Shown here in pieces: positions 6,713-13,174 of a DNA stretch of 15,487 nt; position 1 is the first letter of the stretch; each line of letters starts with the position of its first letter. The stretch is from Nitrospina sp. (GTDB lineage: Bacteria > Nitrospinota > Nitrospinia > Nitrospinales > VA-1): contig JABJCF010000361.1 of assembly GCA_018665625.1 (NCBI GenBank), forward strand, positions 1-15,487. Direction: 5' to 3'. Under the pieces are notes generated by a model. It was given only the letters and a program-made list of their open reading frames with translations. It did no database searches and had not been told where the DNA came from. Both the position numbers and the translations under genes were made by a program.

Positions 6713-8275
6713 TTAAATATTTTTGTTGCCACCTGTTCCATTTTTGCCTTGCAACTCCGTCACCATTTGATTGAGTTCATCTGCCAGAACAGTTAACTCT
6801 GTAGTTACTAATGAGGTTTGATCAATGGCCTGAGTGGATTGTTTGATGCCCGTTTGGATTTCTTTTAAGGCGATAAAAGCCTGTGAGGTCGCCGTTTTTT
6901 CTTGCATAGTAGCCAATGAAATTTGCTTCATAGCTTCATTTGTTGATTTTGCACCTGATAACAGGCTATCTAAATGCTCGTATGCCCTGTTTGTAAGTTC
7001 TGCCCCAGTTTGGATATGTTTTGATTCTTTCTCTGACGCAAGAATTAAACGATTAACTCCCTGTTGAATTTCTTCAACGATCACTTCAATCTCGGCCGTG
7101 GAATCCATAACACTATCAGCAAGACGTCGAATCTCTACAGCCACGACTCCAAACCGTTTGCCCTCGTCGCCAGCTGCAGAAGCCTCAATAGCAGCATTGA
7201 ATGCAATCAGTTTTGTTTGGTCGGCAATATGGTTAATGATCTCCATAACTTTTCCGACTTCTTTTGATTTTTTCCCAAGCTGGATTACTGATTCAACACT
7301 TTGATTGCTTTCTCTTGTGATTTTATCCATGTTTTGCTGTATAGATTTTATTATATCCATACCCTTTTCAGACTCCTCCAGATTAGTTTCTGCAATCTGC
7401 AATACAGAGCCGGAATTTTGCGCAACTTGCGAGGAGGAGACTGAAAGCTCCTCCAGAGTTGATGTGATGTCCGTTATTCTTTCGGACTGTTGCTTCATAA
7501 GGATTGATTGATCTTTAACAGTAGACGATATGTTCTGCGACGATTTGTACAAGGTTTTTGCGGAATTAAAAATCTTGTCTACTTGTGTTTCAATAGATTT
7601 TTTAATATTGGCAACCATTTTTATGAAGCATGTGCCTAGATAACCAATCTCGTCTTTAGTAGTGATATTGATCTTTACAGTAGTATTTCCCCTTGATACT
7701 TCTGTTGCGGCCTCCGTCAATTGTTGGATGGGGCGGGTGATAATGTTACTAAATATCAGGGATAAAATTGAGCCTATTACAAAGATTCCGAAGCATGAAT
7801 AAAGTGTGAAGGTTTTATTTTCTTCAATGCTGCTATACATATCCTCTAATGATAAAGCCAACATTAATGTTCCGTGTGGTTTGTCCTGATATTCTATCGG
7901 AACTGTGACAAATAGTTTACGGGCCTGTTCAAAAGGTTCTTTGTGATCTAGGAAATTATTTAAATTTGGGTTGAGTTTTTTAGGGTCATAAACTGATATT
8001 TTTCTATTGTTGGTGTCAAAAATTCCAAGGTAGGCAAGCCTTGAATCTTTTTTAGCCCATTCAATCGCTACTCCTATGCTTTCGAAGTCTAGAAGCTTTA
8101 GGCTGATGCCTGTAGATAAAGCAACAACTTCAGCCATATTGTGAACATGACTTTGGATGCTTTTTAAGGCTTGTTTTTTGTGTGCCTGTGGATAGTAGTT
8201 GTAGTTGAAAATTGTTATTAGGAAAACTATGAAAGAAAATAAAAAAACTAGTTTTAATCGAATGGATATTTTCAT
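6713..8275 (-). CDS. Methyl-accepting chemotaxis protein
   Basis: This is a 520-residue transmembrane chemoreceptor. TM1 lies at residues 8-24, a periplasmic sensor region of about 125 residues at 27-153, TM2 at 155-177, then a HAMP domain (about 178-230, starting ITRPIQQL) and a cytoplasmic signalling coiled coil (about 240-505). The hairpin tip that binds CheA and CheW reads IADQTKLIAFNAAIEAS, followed by GKRFGVVAVEIRRLADS (349-388). This is a recognisable variant of the usual QTNLLALNAAIEAARAG tip. The sensor region contains LAYLGIFDTNNRKISVYD (80-97), suggestive of a single Cache/PAS-like fold, but the ligand is unknown. There is no CheR-docking pentapeptide at the C-terminus, which ends in a Gly/Asn-rich tail. 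No che gene is nearby, so it must work with an array encoded elsewhere. An AGG lies seven bases before the ATG. Confidence 0.95.
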   Translation of the reverse strand: MKISIRLKLVFLFSFIVFLITIFNYNYYPQAHKKQALKSIQSHVHNMAEVVALSTGISLKLLDFESIGVAIEWAKKDSRLAYLGIFDTNNRKISVYDPKKLNPNLNNFLDHKEPFEQARKLFVTVPIEYQDKPHGTLMLALSLEDMYSSIEENKTFTLYSCFGIFVIGSILSLIFSNIITRPIQQLTEAATEVSRGNTTVKINITTKDEIGYLGTCFIKMVANIKKSIETQVDKIFNSAKTLYKSSQNISSTVKDQSILMKQQSERITDITSTLEELSVSSSQVAQNSGSVLQIAETNLEESEKGMDIIKSIQQNMDKITRESNQSVESVIQLGKKSKEVGKVMEIINHIADQTKLIAFNAAIEASAAGDEGKRFGVVAVEIRRLADSVMDSTAEIEVIVEEIQQGVNRLILASEKESKHIQTGAELTNRAYEHLDSLLSGAKSTNEAMKQISLATMQEKTATSQAFIALKEIQTGIKQSTQAIDQTSLVTTELTVLADELNQMVTELQGKNGTGGNKNI

Positions 8276-8340
8276 AAAGAGAGCCTAACTCTTAATTTCT
8301 GAGGGAAATGAAAATCTCCATTAAGAAGTCGTGAAGAGAA

Positions 8341-8369
8341 GATTCAAGTTGAAGTAATTTATTTGAATC
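8341..8369 (-). terminator. Weak hairpin at the 3' end of the small lipoprotein gene
   Basis: Arms GATTCAA (8341-8347) and TTGAATC (8363-8369) are a perfect 7-bp inverted repeat around a 15-base loop that contains the stop codon of the small lipoprotein gene. It lies before the chemoreceptor gene. There is no clear U-run, so the terminator call is weak. Confidence 0.25.
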
Positions 8370-8757
8370 GGGCATCAAGTATGGTGTGGGAGATACGGCT
8401 ATCATCTTTGCCTGGTCCCTCAACAACAATAGAGCAGCCTAAGATTCGAAGTTGATCGGGTTTTAAATTAAAATCTCTTTTACTTGGGTACCAGTTGTTT
8501 GGATCAGGGGACATGTCTGTTTCTATGGTGACAACAACGTCTTTCATGCCATGGGAGTTTTTTATTTTTCTGTAAATTCCTTTTCCTTCTCCACAGACAC
8601 CATTATTGATTAGAGGTTGGACATATGATAATGCGGAAGTAGAAGGGCTGGAAGAGCCTTTATCAATAGAACCACAGGAAGCTATCCAGCTCATAAAAAA
8701 TACACAAAGTATTATTTTTAAGCCTGTCTTGGTGAAATCAGATATATAGTTTTCCAT
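8359..8757 (-). CDS. Small lipoprotein of unknown function
   Basis: This is a 132-residue protein I do not recognise. The N-terminus has a hydrophobic segment (about 13-26) ending in the lipobox IASC, with Cys28 as the likely acylation site, followed by a Ser/Gly-rich linker (29-43). The rest is a compact, probably beta-rich domain of about 90 residues with two cysteines, C55 and C108, that could form a disulfide in the periplasm. The patterns VVVTIETD (74-81) and FNLKPDQLRILGC (96-108) suggest a beta-sandwich, which is inference. The gene starts 10 bp after the stop of the DUF4399 gene and has no proper Shine-Dalgarno sequence (AGGA is 14 bases away), so it is probably translated by coupling to that gene. 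A shared envelope role with the DUF4399 protein is likely but unproven. Confidence 0.75.
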   Translation of the reverse strand: MENYISDFTKTGLKIILCVFFMSWIASCGSIDKGSSSPSTSALSYVQPLINNGVCGEGKGIYRKIKNSHGMKDVVVTIETDMSPDPNNWYPSKRDFNLKPDQLRILGCSIVVEGPGKDDSRISHTILDARFK

Positions 8758-8767
8758 GGAATTCTAA

Positions 8768-9172
8768 TTAGTCCTTGATAGAAATAATAATTCGATCAGT
8801 AATAGGTGGATCATAAGGAACGTGGTTGCCATAAGCAAAAACAGCAAAGATGACATGTCGGCCTGGAACTAGTTTCAAATCTTTGCATATAGAACCGTCT
8901 CCCATATGGATTTCCTGTTTTCCAATGGGTTGGCTTAAATCGGCAGGTAATGAATTAAGTAGTAAATGATGATGGCCTCTACCTTCATTCACGCCTTTTT
9001 TGGCTTTTTCAACAACGATTCCACTGACTTCCATGCACACTTTGGCTGGACTGCTCAACTGCGCATTATTGGAAGGTTGAATAATTTTTACGGCTCTATC
9101 TTCTGCCCAAACCTGCTGAGATAAAACCATTACAACAAAAACTATCCATACCGCTATCGAGTTTTTATTCAT
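8768..9172 (-). CDS. Secreted DUF4399-domain protein
   Basis: This is a 134-residue exported protein. A signal peptide (1-23) with hydrophobic core IAVWIVFVVMVL probably ends at VWA before Glu24. The mature part matches the pattern I know for DUF4399: a GRGHHHLLLN segment (64-73), IHMGDGS (88-94), LVPGRHVIFAVFAYGNH (101-117) and a closing beta strand. The conserved histidines H67-H69, H89, H106 and H117 could form a metal site, and C46 and C96 could pair, but no function is established for the family that I can name. A clear GGAG (9179-9182 on this strand) sits six bases before the ATG, supporting this start. It heads a two-gene unit with the small lipoprotein. The product is probably periplasmic. 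Confidence 0.82.
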   Translation of the reverse strand: MNKNSIAVWIVFVVMVLSQQVWAEDRAVKIIQPSNNAQLSSPAKVCMEVSGIVVEKAKKGVNEGRGHHHLLLNSLPADLSQPIGKQEIHMGDGSICKDLKLVPGRHVIFAVFAYGNHVPYDPPITDRIIISIKD

Positions 9173-9201
9173 ATATAACTCCGCATTCTGTGAATAGCCT
9201 T

Positions 9202-9233
9202 TTGAATCAGCATATAATAACCTATTAATTCAA
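9202..9233. repeat. 6-bp inverted repeat between bipA and the DUF4399 gene
   Basis: Arms TTGAAT (9202-9207) and ATTCAA (9228-9233) flank a 20-base AT-rich spacer in the 84-bp gap after bipA. It may be a weak hairpin ending bipA transcription or may be chance. No run of T follows. Confidence 0.2.
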
Positions 9234-9256
9234 TAACAACAATACAATTACAGAAG

Positions 9257-11095
9257 TTATCCGACTGATGCGGCAATCTGGTTACGATTTTTTGAATACC
9301 TTTTTCTGTCATTTTCATTAAGTATCTTTTTTCGTAATCGAATACTTTTAGGAGTTATTTCTGCAAGTTCATCCTCGTTAAGAAAACTGAGGATTTGCTC
9401 CAGACTCATTTTGGTCGGCGGTGTCAGGGTGATATGTACATCATGCCCGGAAGTGCGCATATTGGTCAGCTTTTTTTCTTTGCAAACATTTACAACAAGG
9501 TCATTATCTTTATTATTCTCACCCACGATCATTCCCGTATAAACGTCTTCACCGGCCTCCCAAAACAAGGTGCCTCGTTCTTGCAGATTGAATAGAGAGA
9601 ACCCAGTAGTGGCGCCATTTTCGAGTGAAATTAAAACACCATTGACCCTTTGGGCAATGTCTCCACAATGCGGAATGAATTTTTGGAAATTTCTATTAAT
9701 CACACCAGTCCCTTTGGTCATAGTGAGAAACTCAGATCGAAATCCAAACAAACCTCTTGTGGGAATGACAAACTCAAGCCGTGCTTTACCTTCATTTTGA
9801 GCCATGTCCTTAAGGGTGGCTCTTCGTTTGCCCATCGCCTCCATAATGCTGCCAACATATTGTTCTTCAATGTCCAGAATGACAAATTCTTCAGGTTCAT
9901 GGGGAACCCCATCCACATCCTTTATTAATACTTCAGGGCGGGAGATACTAAATTCATATCCCTCGCGGCGCATGGTTTCAATAAGAATGGTAAGGTGAAG
10001 TTCGCCTCTACCCGAGACTTTGAAGGTGTCTTGCGACTCCGTTTCCTCTACTCTTAAGGAGACATTCGAACGTATTTCTTTAAATAATCGATCGCGGATC
10101 TGTCGCGATGTAACGAACTCTCCTTCACGTCCTGCAAATGGAGATGAGTTTAAGGAAAAATGAATGGCCAGTGTAGGTTCATCTATTTCAATGACAGGTA
10201 AGGCATCGGGGAATTCTGTATCAGTAAGTGTTTCTCCAATTTCAACTTCCTTCATTCCGGCTACCCCTATAATGTCACCGGTGGTCGCTTCTTCTGATTC
10301 TATTTTTTTTAATCCTTCAAAAGTATATAGCTTAGATAAGGAGAAAGTTTTGGGAACTCCATTTCGATCTATTTGGGTATAGTTTTTCTTCGCTTTAACG
10401 CGACCTCGATTTACTTTCCCAACAGCTATTCGCCCTACATAGTCATCATAATCCATAGATGAGACCAGCATTTGAAATCCGCCTTCTGAATCTCCCACGT
10501 GACTAGGTACTTTTTCAATAATCAAGTCTAGAAGAGGGGTGATATCATTATTTGGTCCTAATGGCGTTTCCCTGGAAATTCCCTGTTTAGCTGAAGTATA
10601 GATAATAGAAAAGTCCAACTGCTCATCATTGGCTCCCAATTCAACGAACAAATCAAAAACCTCGTCTACGACTTGTTCAGTACGGGATGCAGGGCGATCG
10701 ATTTTGTTTATCACTACGATTGGTTTTAGTCCTAATTCCAAAGATTTTTTTAAGACAAATTTAGTTTGGGGCATGGGTCCTTCTACCGCATCTGCCAATA
10801 ATAAAACCCCATTGACCATTTTTAATATGCGTTCGACCTCACCCCCGAAGTCCGCATGGCCGGGTGTATCGACAATATTAATTTTATGATCTTTGTAAAA
10901 GATGGCTGCATTTTTGGAAAAGATAGTAATTCCTCTTTCCTTTTCCAATTCATTACTGTCCATGATGCAGGTTCCCGCGAGTTCGCTATCTCGAAACATG
11001 CCGCTTTGTCGGAGAAGACAGTCCACCAGGGTGGTTTTCCCATGATCAACATGAGCAATAATTCCAATATTTCTAATAGATTTTTGGTCGAGCAT
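9257..11095 (-). CDS. typA: Ribosome-associated translational GTPase TypA/BipA
   Basis: This is a 612-residue translational GTPase related to EF-G and LepA that binds the ribosome and aids 50S assembly and stress or cold adaptation. The G domain shows G1 AHVDHGKT (14-21), G2 RGITI (54-58), G3 DTPGH (76-80), G4 NKID (130-133) and G5 SAK (168-170). EF-G-like domains II, III and V follow, with GRGELHLTILIETMRREG and the conserved RGLFGFRSEFLT, and then the BipA-specific C-terminal domain that contains NMRTSGHDVHITLTPP. The length fits the family, usually just over 600. A TTG 18 bases upstream would add six residues, but I chose the ATG at 11095 because AAAGG lies five bases before it and MLDQKSIRNIGIIAH is the normal N-terminus. 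It diverges from xerD across 269 bp. Confidence 0.97.
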   Translation of the reverse strand: MLDQKSIRNIGIIAHVDHGKTTLVDCLLRQSGMFRDSELAGTCIMDSNELEKERGITIFSKNAAIFYKDHKINIVDTPGHADFGGEVERILKMVNGVLLLADAVEGPMPQTKFVLKKSLELGLKPIVVINKIDRPASRTEQVVDEVFDLFVELGANDEQLDFSIIYTSAKQGISRETPLGPNNDITPLLDLIIEKVPSHVGDSEGGFQMLVSSMDYDDYVGRIAVGKVNRGRVKAKKNYTQIDRNGVPKTFSLSKLYTFEGLKKIESEEATTGDIIGVAGMKEVEIGETLTDTEFPDALPVIEIDEPTLAIHFSLNSSPFAGREGEFVTSRQIRDRLFKEIRSNVSLRVEETESQDTFKVSGRGELHLTILIETMRREGYEFSISRPEVLIKDVDGVPHEPEEFVILDIEEQYVGSIMEAMGKRRATLKDMAQNEGKARLEFVIPTRGLFGFRSEFLTMTKGTGVINRNFQKFIPHCGDIAQRVNGVLISLENGATTGFSLFNLQERGTLFWEAGEDVYTGMIVGENNKDNDLVVNVCKEKKLTNMRTSGHDVHITLTPPTKMSLEQILSFLNEDELAEITPKSIRLRKKILNENDRKRYSKNRNQIAASVG

Positions 11096-11364
11096 TTTTT
11101 CCTTTAATATCAATAGGATATGGTTTAATAGTTAAAAACTAACTTAAGGCCATTTAGCCATAAATTTTGATTAATTAGATACTGTGTTGACTTGCCCGCA
11201 GGAGAGGTTATTTGCGGCGAAGCTTCTGGGATGGGATGAACCAATAAGGGAACATAGTTTTTTCTTGCAAAATTGTCGAAAGATTAGAATAACAGAATGG
11301 TTGTGAGAAACCTAAATAAAAATATTAGTTTGTAAACTATTGATAATTATATCATAATTTTACT
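11096..11364. other. Divergent intergenic region bipA / xerD
   Basis: This 269-bp noncoding gap holds the promoters of two divergent genes, none of which I can place firmly. It is AT-rich except for a patch at about 11184-11260. In that patch CCGCA (11196-11200) and TGCGG (11213-11217) could form a plus-strand hairpin with GGAGAGG in its loop. An open frame of about 40 codons (from GTG 11184, ending TGA near 11306) crosses the patch but has no ribosome-binding site. Close to xerD, TGATA and TATCA (11341-11354) form a small dyad resembling a Fur-type 7-1-7 box with one base missing. Confidence 0.45.
11101..11105 (-). promoter_or_regulatory. Shine-Dalgarno sequence that sets the bipA start
   Basis: On the minus strand AAAGG lies five bases before the ATG at 11095. 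This favours that ATG over the upstream TTG at 11113, which overlaps no such signal. Confidence 0.7.
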
Positions 11365-12258
11365 ATGAAAGCTCTAATTCAAGAATTTTCCGATTTTTTG
11401 CGAATTGAAAAAAGAAATTCGCCACATACGGTTTCGGCTTATCGCAGTGACCTGAACCGATTTTCGGATTCACTTAAAGGGATGAAGGTCGATTCGGTGA
11501 CCCCATCTGATATTAGGTGTTTTCTAATTTCTTTAAGGGAGCAAGGGCTATCCGCCTCTTCGGTGGCTCGTAGTTTGTCTTCCATTAAATCTTTTTTTAA
11601 ATACCTAGTGCAGGATAAACCGTTTCAAGGTAACCCTGTGGCAAACAATCCAGCAGAAATTCTTGAAGCTCCCAGGCGTTGGAGAAAATTGCCCGATGTT
11701 TTGTCCACAGTAGATGTAGATGATTTACTGAAGAGTCCAGATCAGGATTCTGTTTTAGGCCTCCGCGATCAGGCAATGCTGGAAGTTCTTTATGCTAGTG
11801 GGTTGCGGGTATCAGAGCTGGTTAACCTTAAGGTTAGCCAACTGGATATTGAAGTCGGTTATCTACGAGCTTTTGGAAAGGGTAGTAAAGAAAGAATTGT
11901 ACCCATCGGAGACATGGCAAAAAAAGCTGTAGAAGTCTATTTGCTTAAATCGCGGCCGGCTCTCCTTCATGGCCGAAAAGCGGAAGAATTGTTTGTTACC
12001 AAAAGAGGGCGAGGTATGACACGGCAGGGCTTCTGGAAATTGCTAAAGACTTATGTAGCGAAGGCAAACATTCGAGTCGGTGTTTCTCCGCATACCCTGC
12101 GCCATGCTTTTGCCACGCATCTATTGGAAAGAGGGGCGGATTTGCGCTCTGTTCAGCAGATGTTGGGGCATTCAGATATATCAACGACTCAAATCTATAC
12201 CCATATTCTTGGGAAAAGGATGCTGGAAATTCACCAACAGTTTCATCCCAGATCCTGA
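11365..12258 (+). CDS. xerD: Site-specific tyrosine recombinase XerD
   Basis: This 297-residue tyrosine recombinase works with XerC at dif to resolve chromosome dimers before cell division, under FtsK control. The SAM-like core-binding domain (about 1-85) is followed by the catalytic domain with all the expected residues: R148 (GLRVSEL), K172 (GKGSKER), H243 and R246 (SPHTLRHAFATHLLERG), H269 (LGHSD) and nucleophile Y278 (TTQIYTH). Length and spacing match E. coli XerD almost residue for residue, and the closing HQQFHP matches XerD better than XerC, so XerD is favoured. A sole-XerH or XerA type is less likely. The ATG gives the normal family N-terminus but has no Shine-Dalgarno sequence, so the mRNA may be leaderless or use an AT-rich initiation region. 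No integrase-type neighbours or attachment sites are seen, so it is the chromosomal housekeeping gene. Confidence 0.93.
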   Translation: MKALIQEFSDFLRIEKRNSPHTVSAYRSDLNRFSDSLKGMKVDSVTPSDIRCFLISLREQGLSASSVARSLSSIKSFFKYLVQDKPFQGNPVANNPAEILEAPRRWRKLPDVLSTVDVDDLLKSPDQDSVLGLRDQAMLEVLYASGLRVSELVNLKVSQLDIEVGYLRAFGKGSKERIVPIGDMAKKAVEVYLLKSRPALLHGRKAEELFVTKRGRGMTRQGFWKLLKTYVAKANIRVGVSPHTLRHAFATHLLERGADLRSVQQMLGHSDISTTQIYTHILGKRMLEIHQQFHPRS

Positions 12259-12281
12259 TAGATAAAATTGGAATTATTTTC

Positions 12282-12310
12282 TTGACTGGATTTGCCATAA
12301 AAGCTAACAT
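12282..12310 (+). promoter_or_regulatory. Candidate sigma70 promoter for yceD-rpmF-plsX-fabH-fabD
   Basis: TTGACT (12282-12287) and TAACAT (12305-12310) are exactly 17 bases apart. They lie in the gap after xerD and predict a transcript starting near 12317, with a leader of about 64 bases before yceD. The -35 matches five of six consensus bases and the -10 four of six. Confidence 0.55.
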
Positions 12311-12336
12311 TCTGCTTTAATATCCTTCCTTCTGAT

Positions 12337-12355
12337 CTTGGTTTCCAGGTTTTTT
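12337..12355 (+). terminator. Short hairpin with T-run in the yceD leader
   Basis: CTTGG (12337-12341) and CCAGG (12345-12349) can form a five-pair stem, including one G-U pair, with a TTT loop, followed at once by six T (12350-12355). It could end xerD transcripts or act as an attenuator, since it lies downstream of the candidate promoter. The stem is short, so efficiency would be low. Confidence 0.35.
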
Positions 12356-12360
12356 AAGGG

Positions 12361-12372
12361 TTTGAATTCAAA
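12361..12372. promoter_or_regulatory. 12-bp palindrome overlapping the yceD Shine-Dalgarno sequence
   Basis: TTTGAATTCAAA is perfectly self-complementary. Its last bases run into the AAAGG (12370-12374) that serves as the yceD ribosome-binding site, six bases before the ATG. Its half-sites TTTGA/TCAAA resemble those of the FabT-type fatty-acid repressor box but with a two-base rather than three-base centre. An operator role is inference. Confidence 0.35.
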
Positions 12373-12380
12373 GGTCAACT

Positions 12381-12911
12381 ATGATTTTTGAAATTGAGGA
12401 AATCCCTGAAGGGGGATTAAGTTTTGATGTGCTCGCAGATAAAGAGCATTTTGTTATTGATCAGCCTGATTGTACTTTGACCGATGGTGTTAAGGTTAAA
12501 GGAAAGCTGACAAAGATTGAACGGGAAATTTGTTTTTCCGGTGATTTGGAAGCACAACTTCGGGTCGCTTGTACCCGATGTTTAAAGCCGTTTCCGTTTG
12601 AAGTTAAGAGTATGATTCAAGTCCACTTTATTCCTCGTGTTAAAGAACCATCTCCGGGGAGCGAAGTTGAAATTAAAGAAACAGATATCGAGAAAGAGAT
12701 TTACGAAGAAGACCGGGTTGATTTGAGCGGTCCTATTCGAGATCAGATTCTTCTTGATGTGCCTTTAATGTGTCTTTGCCAGGAGGATTGCAAAGGCATT
12801 TGTCCTGAATGTGGTATTGATCTTAACTCGAATCAATGTGAGTGTAATAACGAGGGCCAGATAGATCCTCGATTTGCGGAATTGTTAAAATTAAAAGACA
12901 AGTTGAAATAG
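12381..12911 (+). CDS. yceD: YceD/DUF177 family protein, large-subunit rRNA accumulation
   Basis: This is a 176-residue cytoplasmic protein of the DUF177 family. In E. coli and plants, members are needed for normal 23S rRNA accumulation and ribosome assembly. The first cysteine pair is CTRCLKPF (64-71). A cysteine cluster near the C-terminus, C131, C133, C137, C141 and C144 (CQEDCKGICPECG) with C153 and C155, looks like a zinc-binding site. The closing DPRFAELLKLK (162-172) is the family's usual end. An AAAGG six bases upstream supports the ATG. The gene is directly followed by rpmF, whose Shine-Dalgarno sequence overlaps this stop codon, the classic yceD-rpmF arrangement. It is the first gene of the lipid and ribosome cluster. 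Confidence 0.93.
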   Translation: MIFEIEEIPEGGLSFDVLADKEHFVIDQPDCTLTDGVKVKGKLTKIEREICFSGDLEAQLRVACTRCLKPFPFEVKSMIQVHFIPRVKEPSPGSEVEIKETDIEKEIYEEDRVDLSGPIRDQILLDVPLMCLCQEDCKGICPECGIDLNSNQCECNNEGQIDPRFAELLKLKDKLK

Positions 12912-12920
12912 GAAGATAAA

Positions 12921-13103
12921 ATGGCAGTACCAAAGAAAAAGACATCGAAGTCCAAACAGGGAATGAGAAGGTCCCACTTGAGCCTCAAAACCCCCTCTTA
13001 TATGGAGTGCCCCCAGTGTCATGAAATGGCCCGGCCTCACCATATTTGTGCTCATTGCGGATATTATAAGGGCAAAGAAATAATGGAAGTAGAATCTGTT
13101 TAA
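12921..13103 (+). CDS. rpmF: 50S ribosomal protein L32
   Basis: This 60-residue ribosomal protein L32 (bL32) is a component of the large subunit. The basic N-terminus MAVPKKKTSKSKQGMRRSH is diagnostic. C30, C33, C43 and C46 (CPQC and CAHC) form the zinc ribbon, so this is the zinc-binding (C+) type. Organisms often hold a second, cysteine-free copy controlled by Zur, but none is visible here. AGGAAG (12910-12915) lies five bases before the ATG and overlaps the yceD stop, so the two genes are translationally linked. Confidence 0.98.
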   Translation: MAVPKKKTSKSKQGMRRSHLSLKTPSYMECPQCHEMARPHHICAHCGYYKGKEIMEVESV

Positions 13104-13174
13104 TTTCCTACGTTAATTTTATTTCAAATTCCCCACAAAAGATTTCCCTGCTGTCCAGTTGAAAGGAGCCTTGG

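Noticed and set aside
11096..11113. TTG start giving a BipA six residues longer
   Set aside because: The Shine-Dalgarno sequence AAAGG would lie inside that extension and is correctly spaced for the ATG at 11095.
11365..12258. Tyrosine recombinase as a sign of an integrated mobile element
   Set aside because: Length, catalytic spacing and C-terminus match chromosomal XerD, and there are no attachment repeats, tRNA gene or phage genes nearby.
11096..12380. A dif site next to xerD
   Set aside because: I found no 28-bp sequence resembling the known dif half-sites in the gaps around xerD; dif is usually far from xerD.
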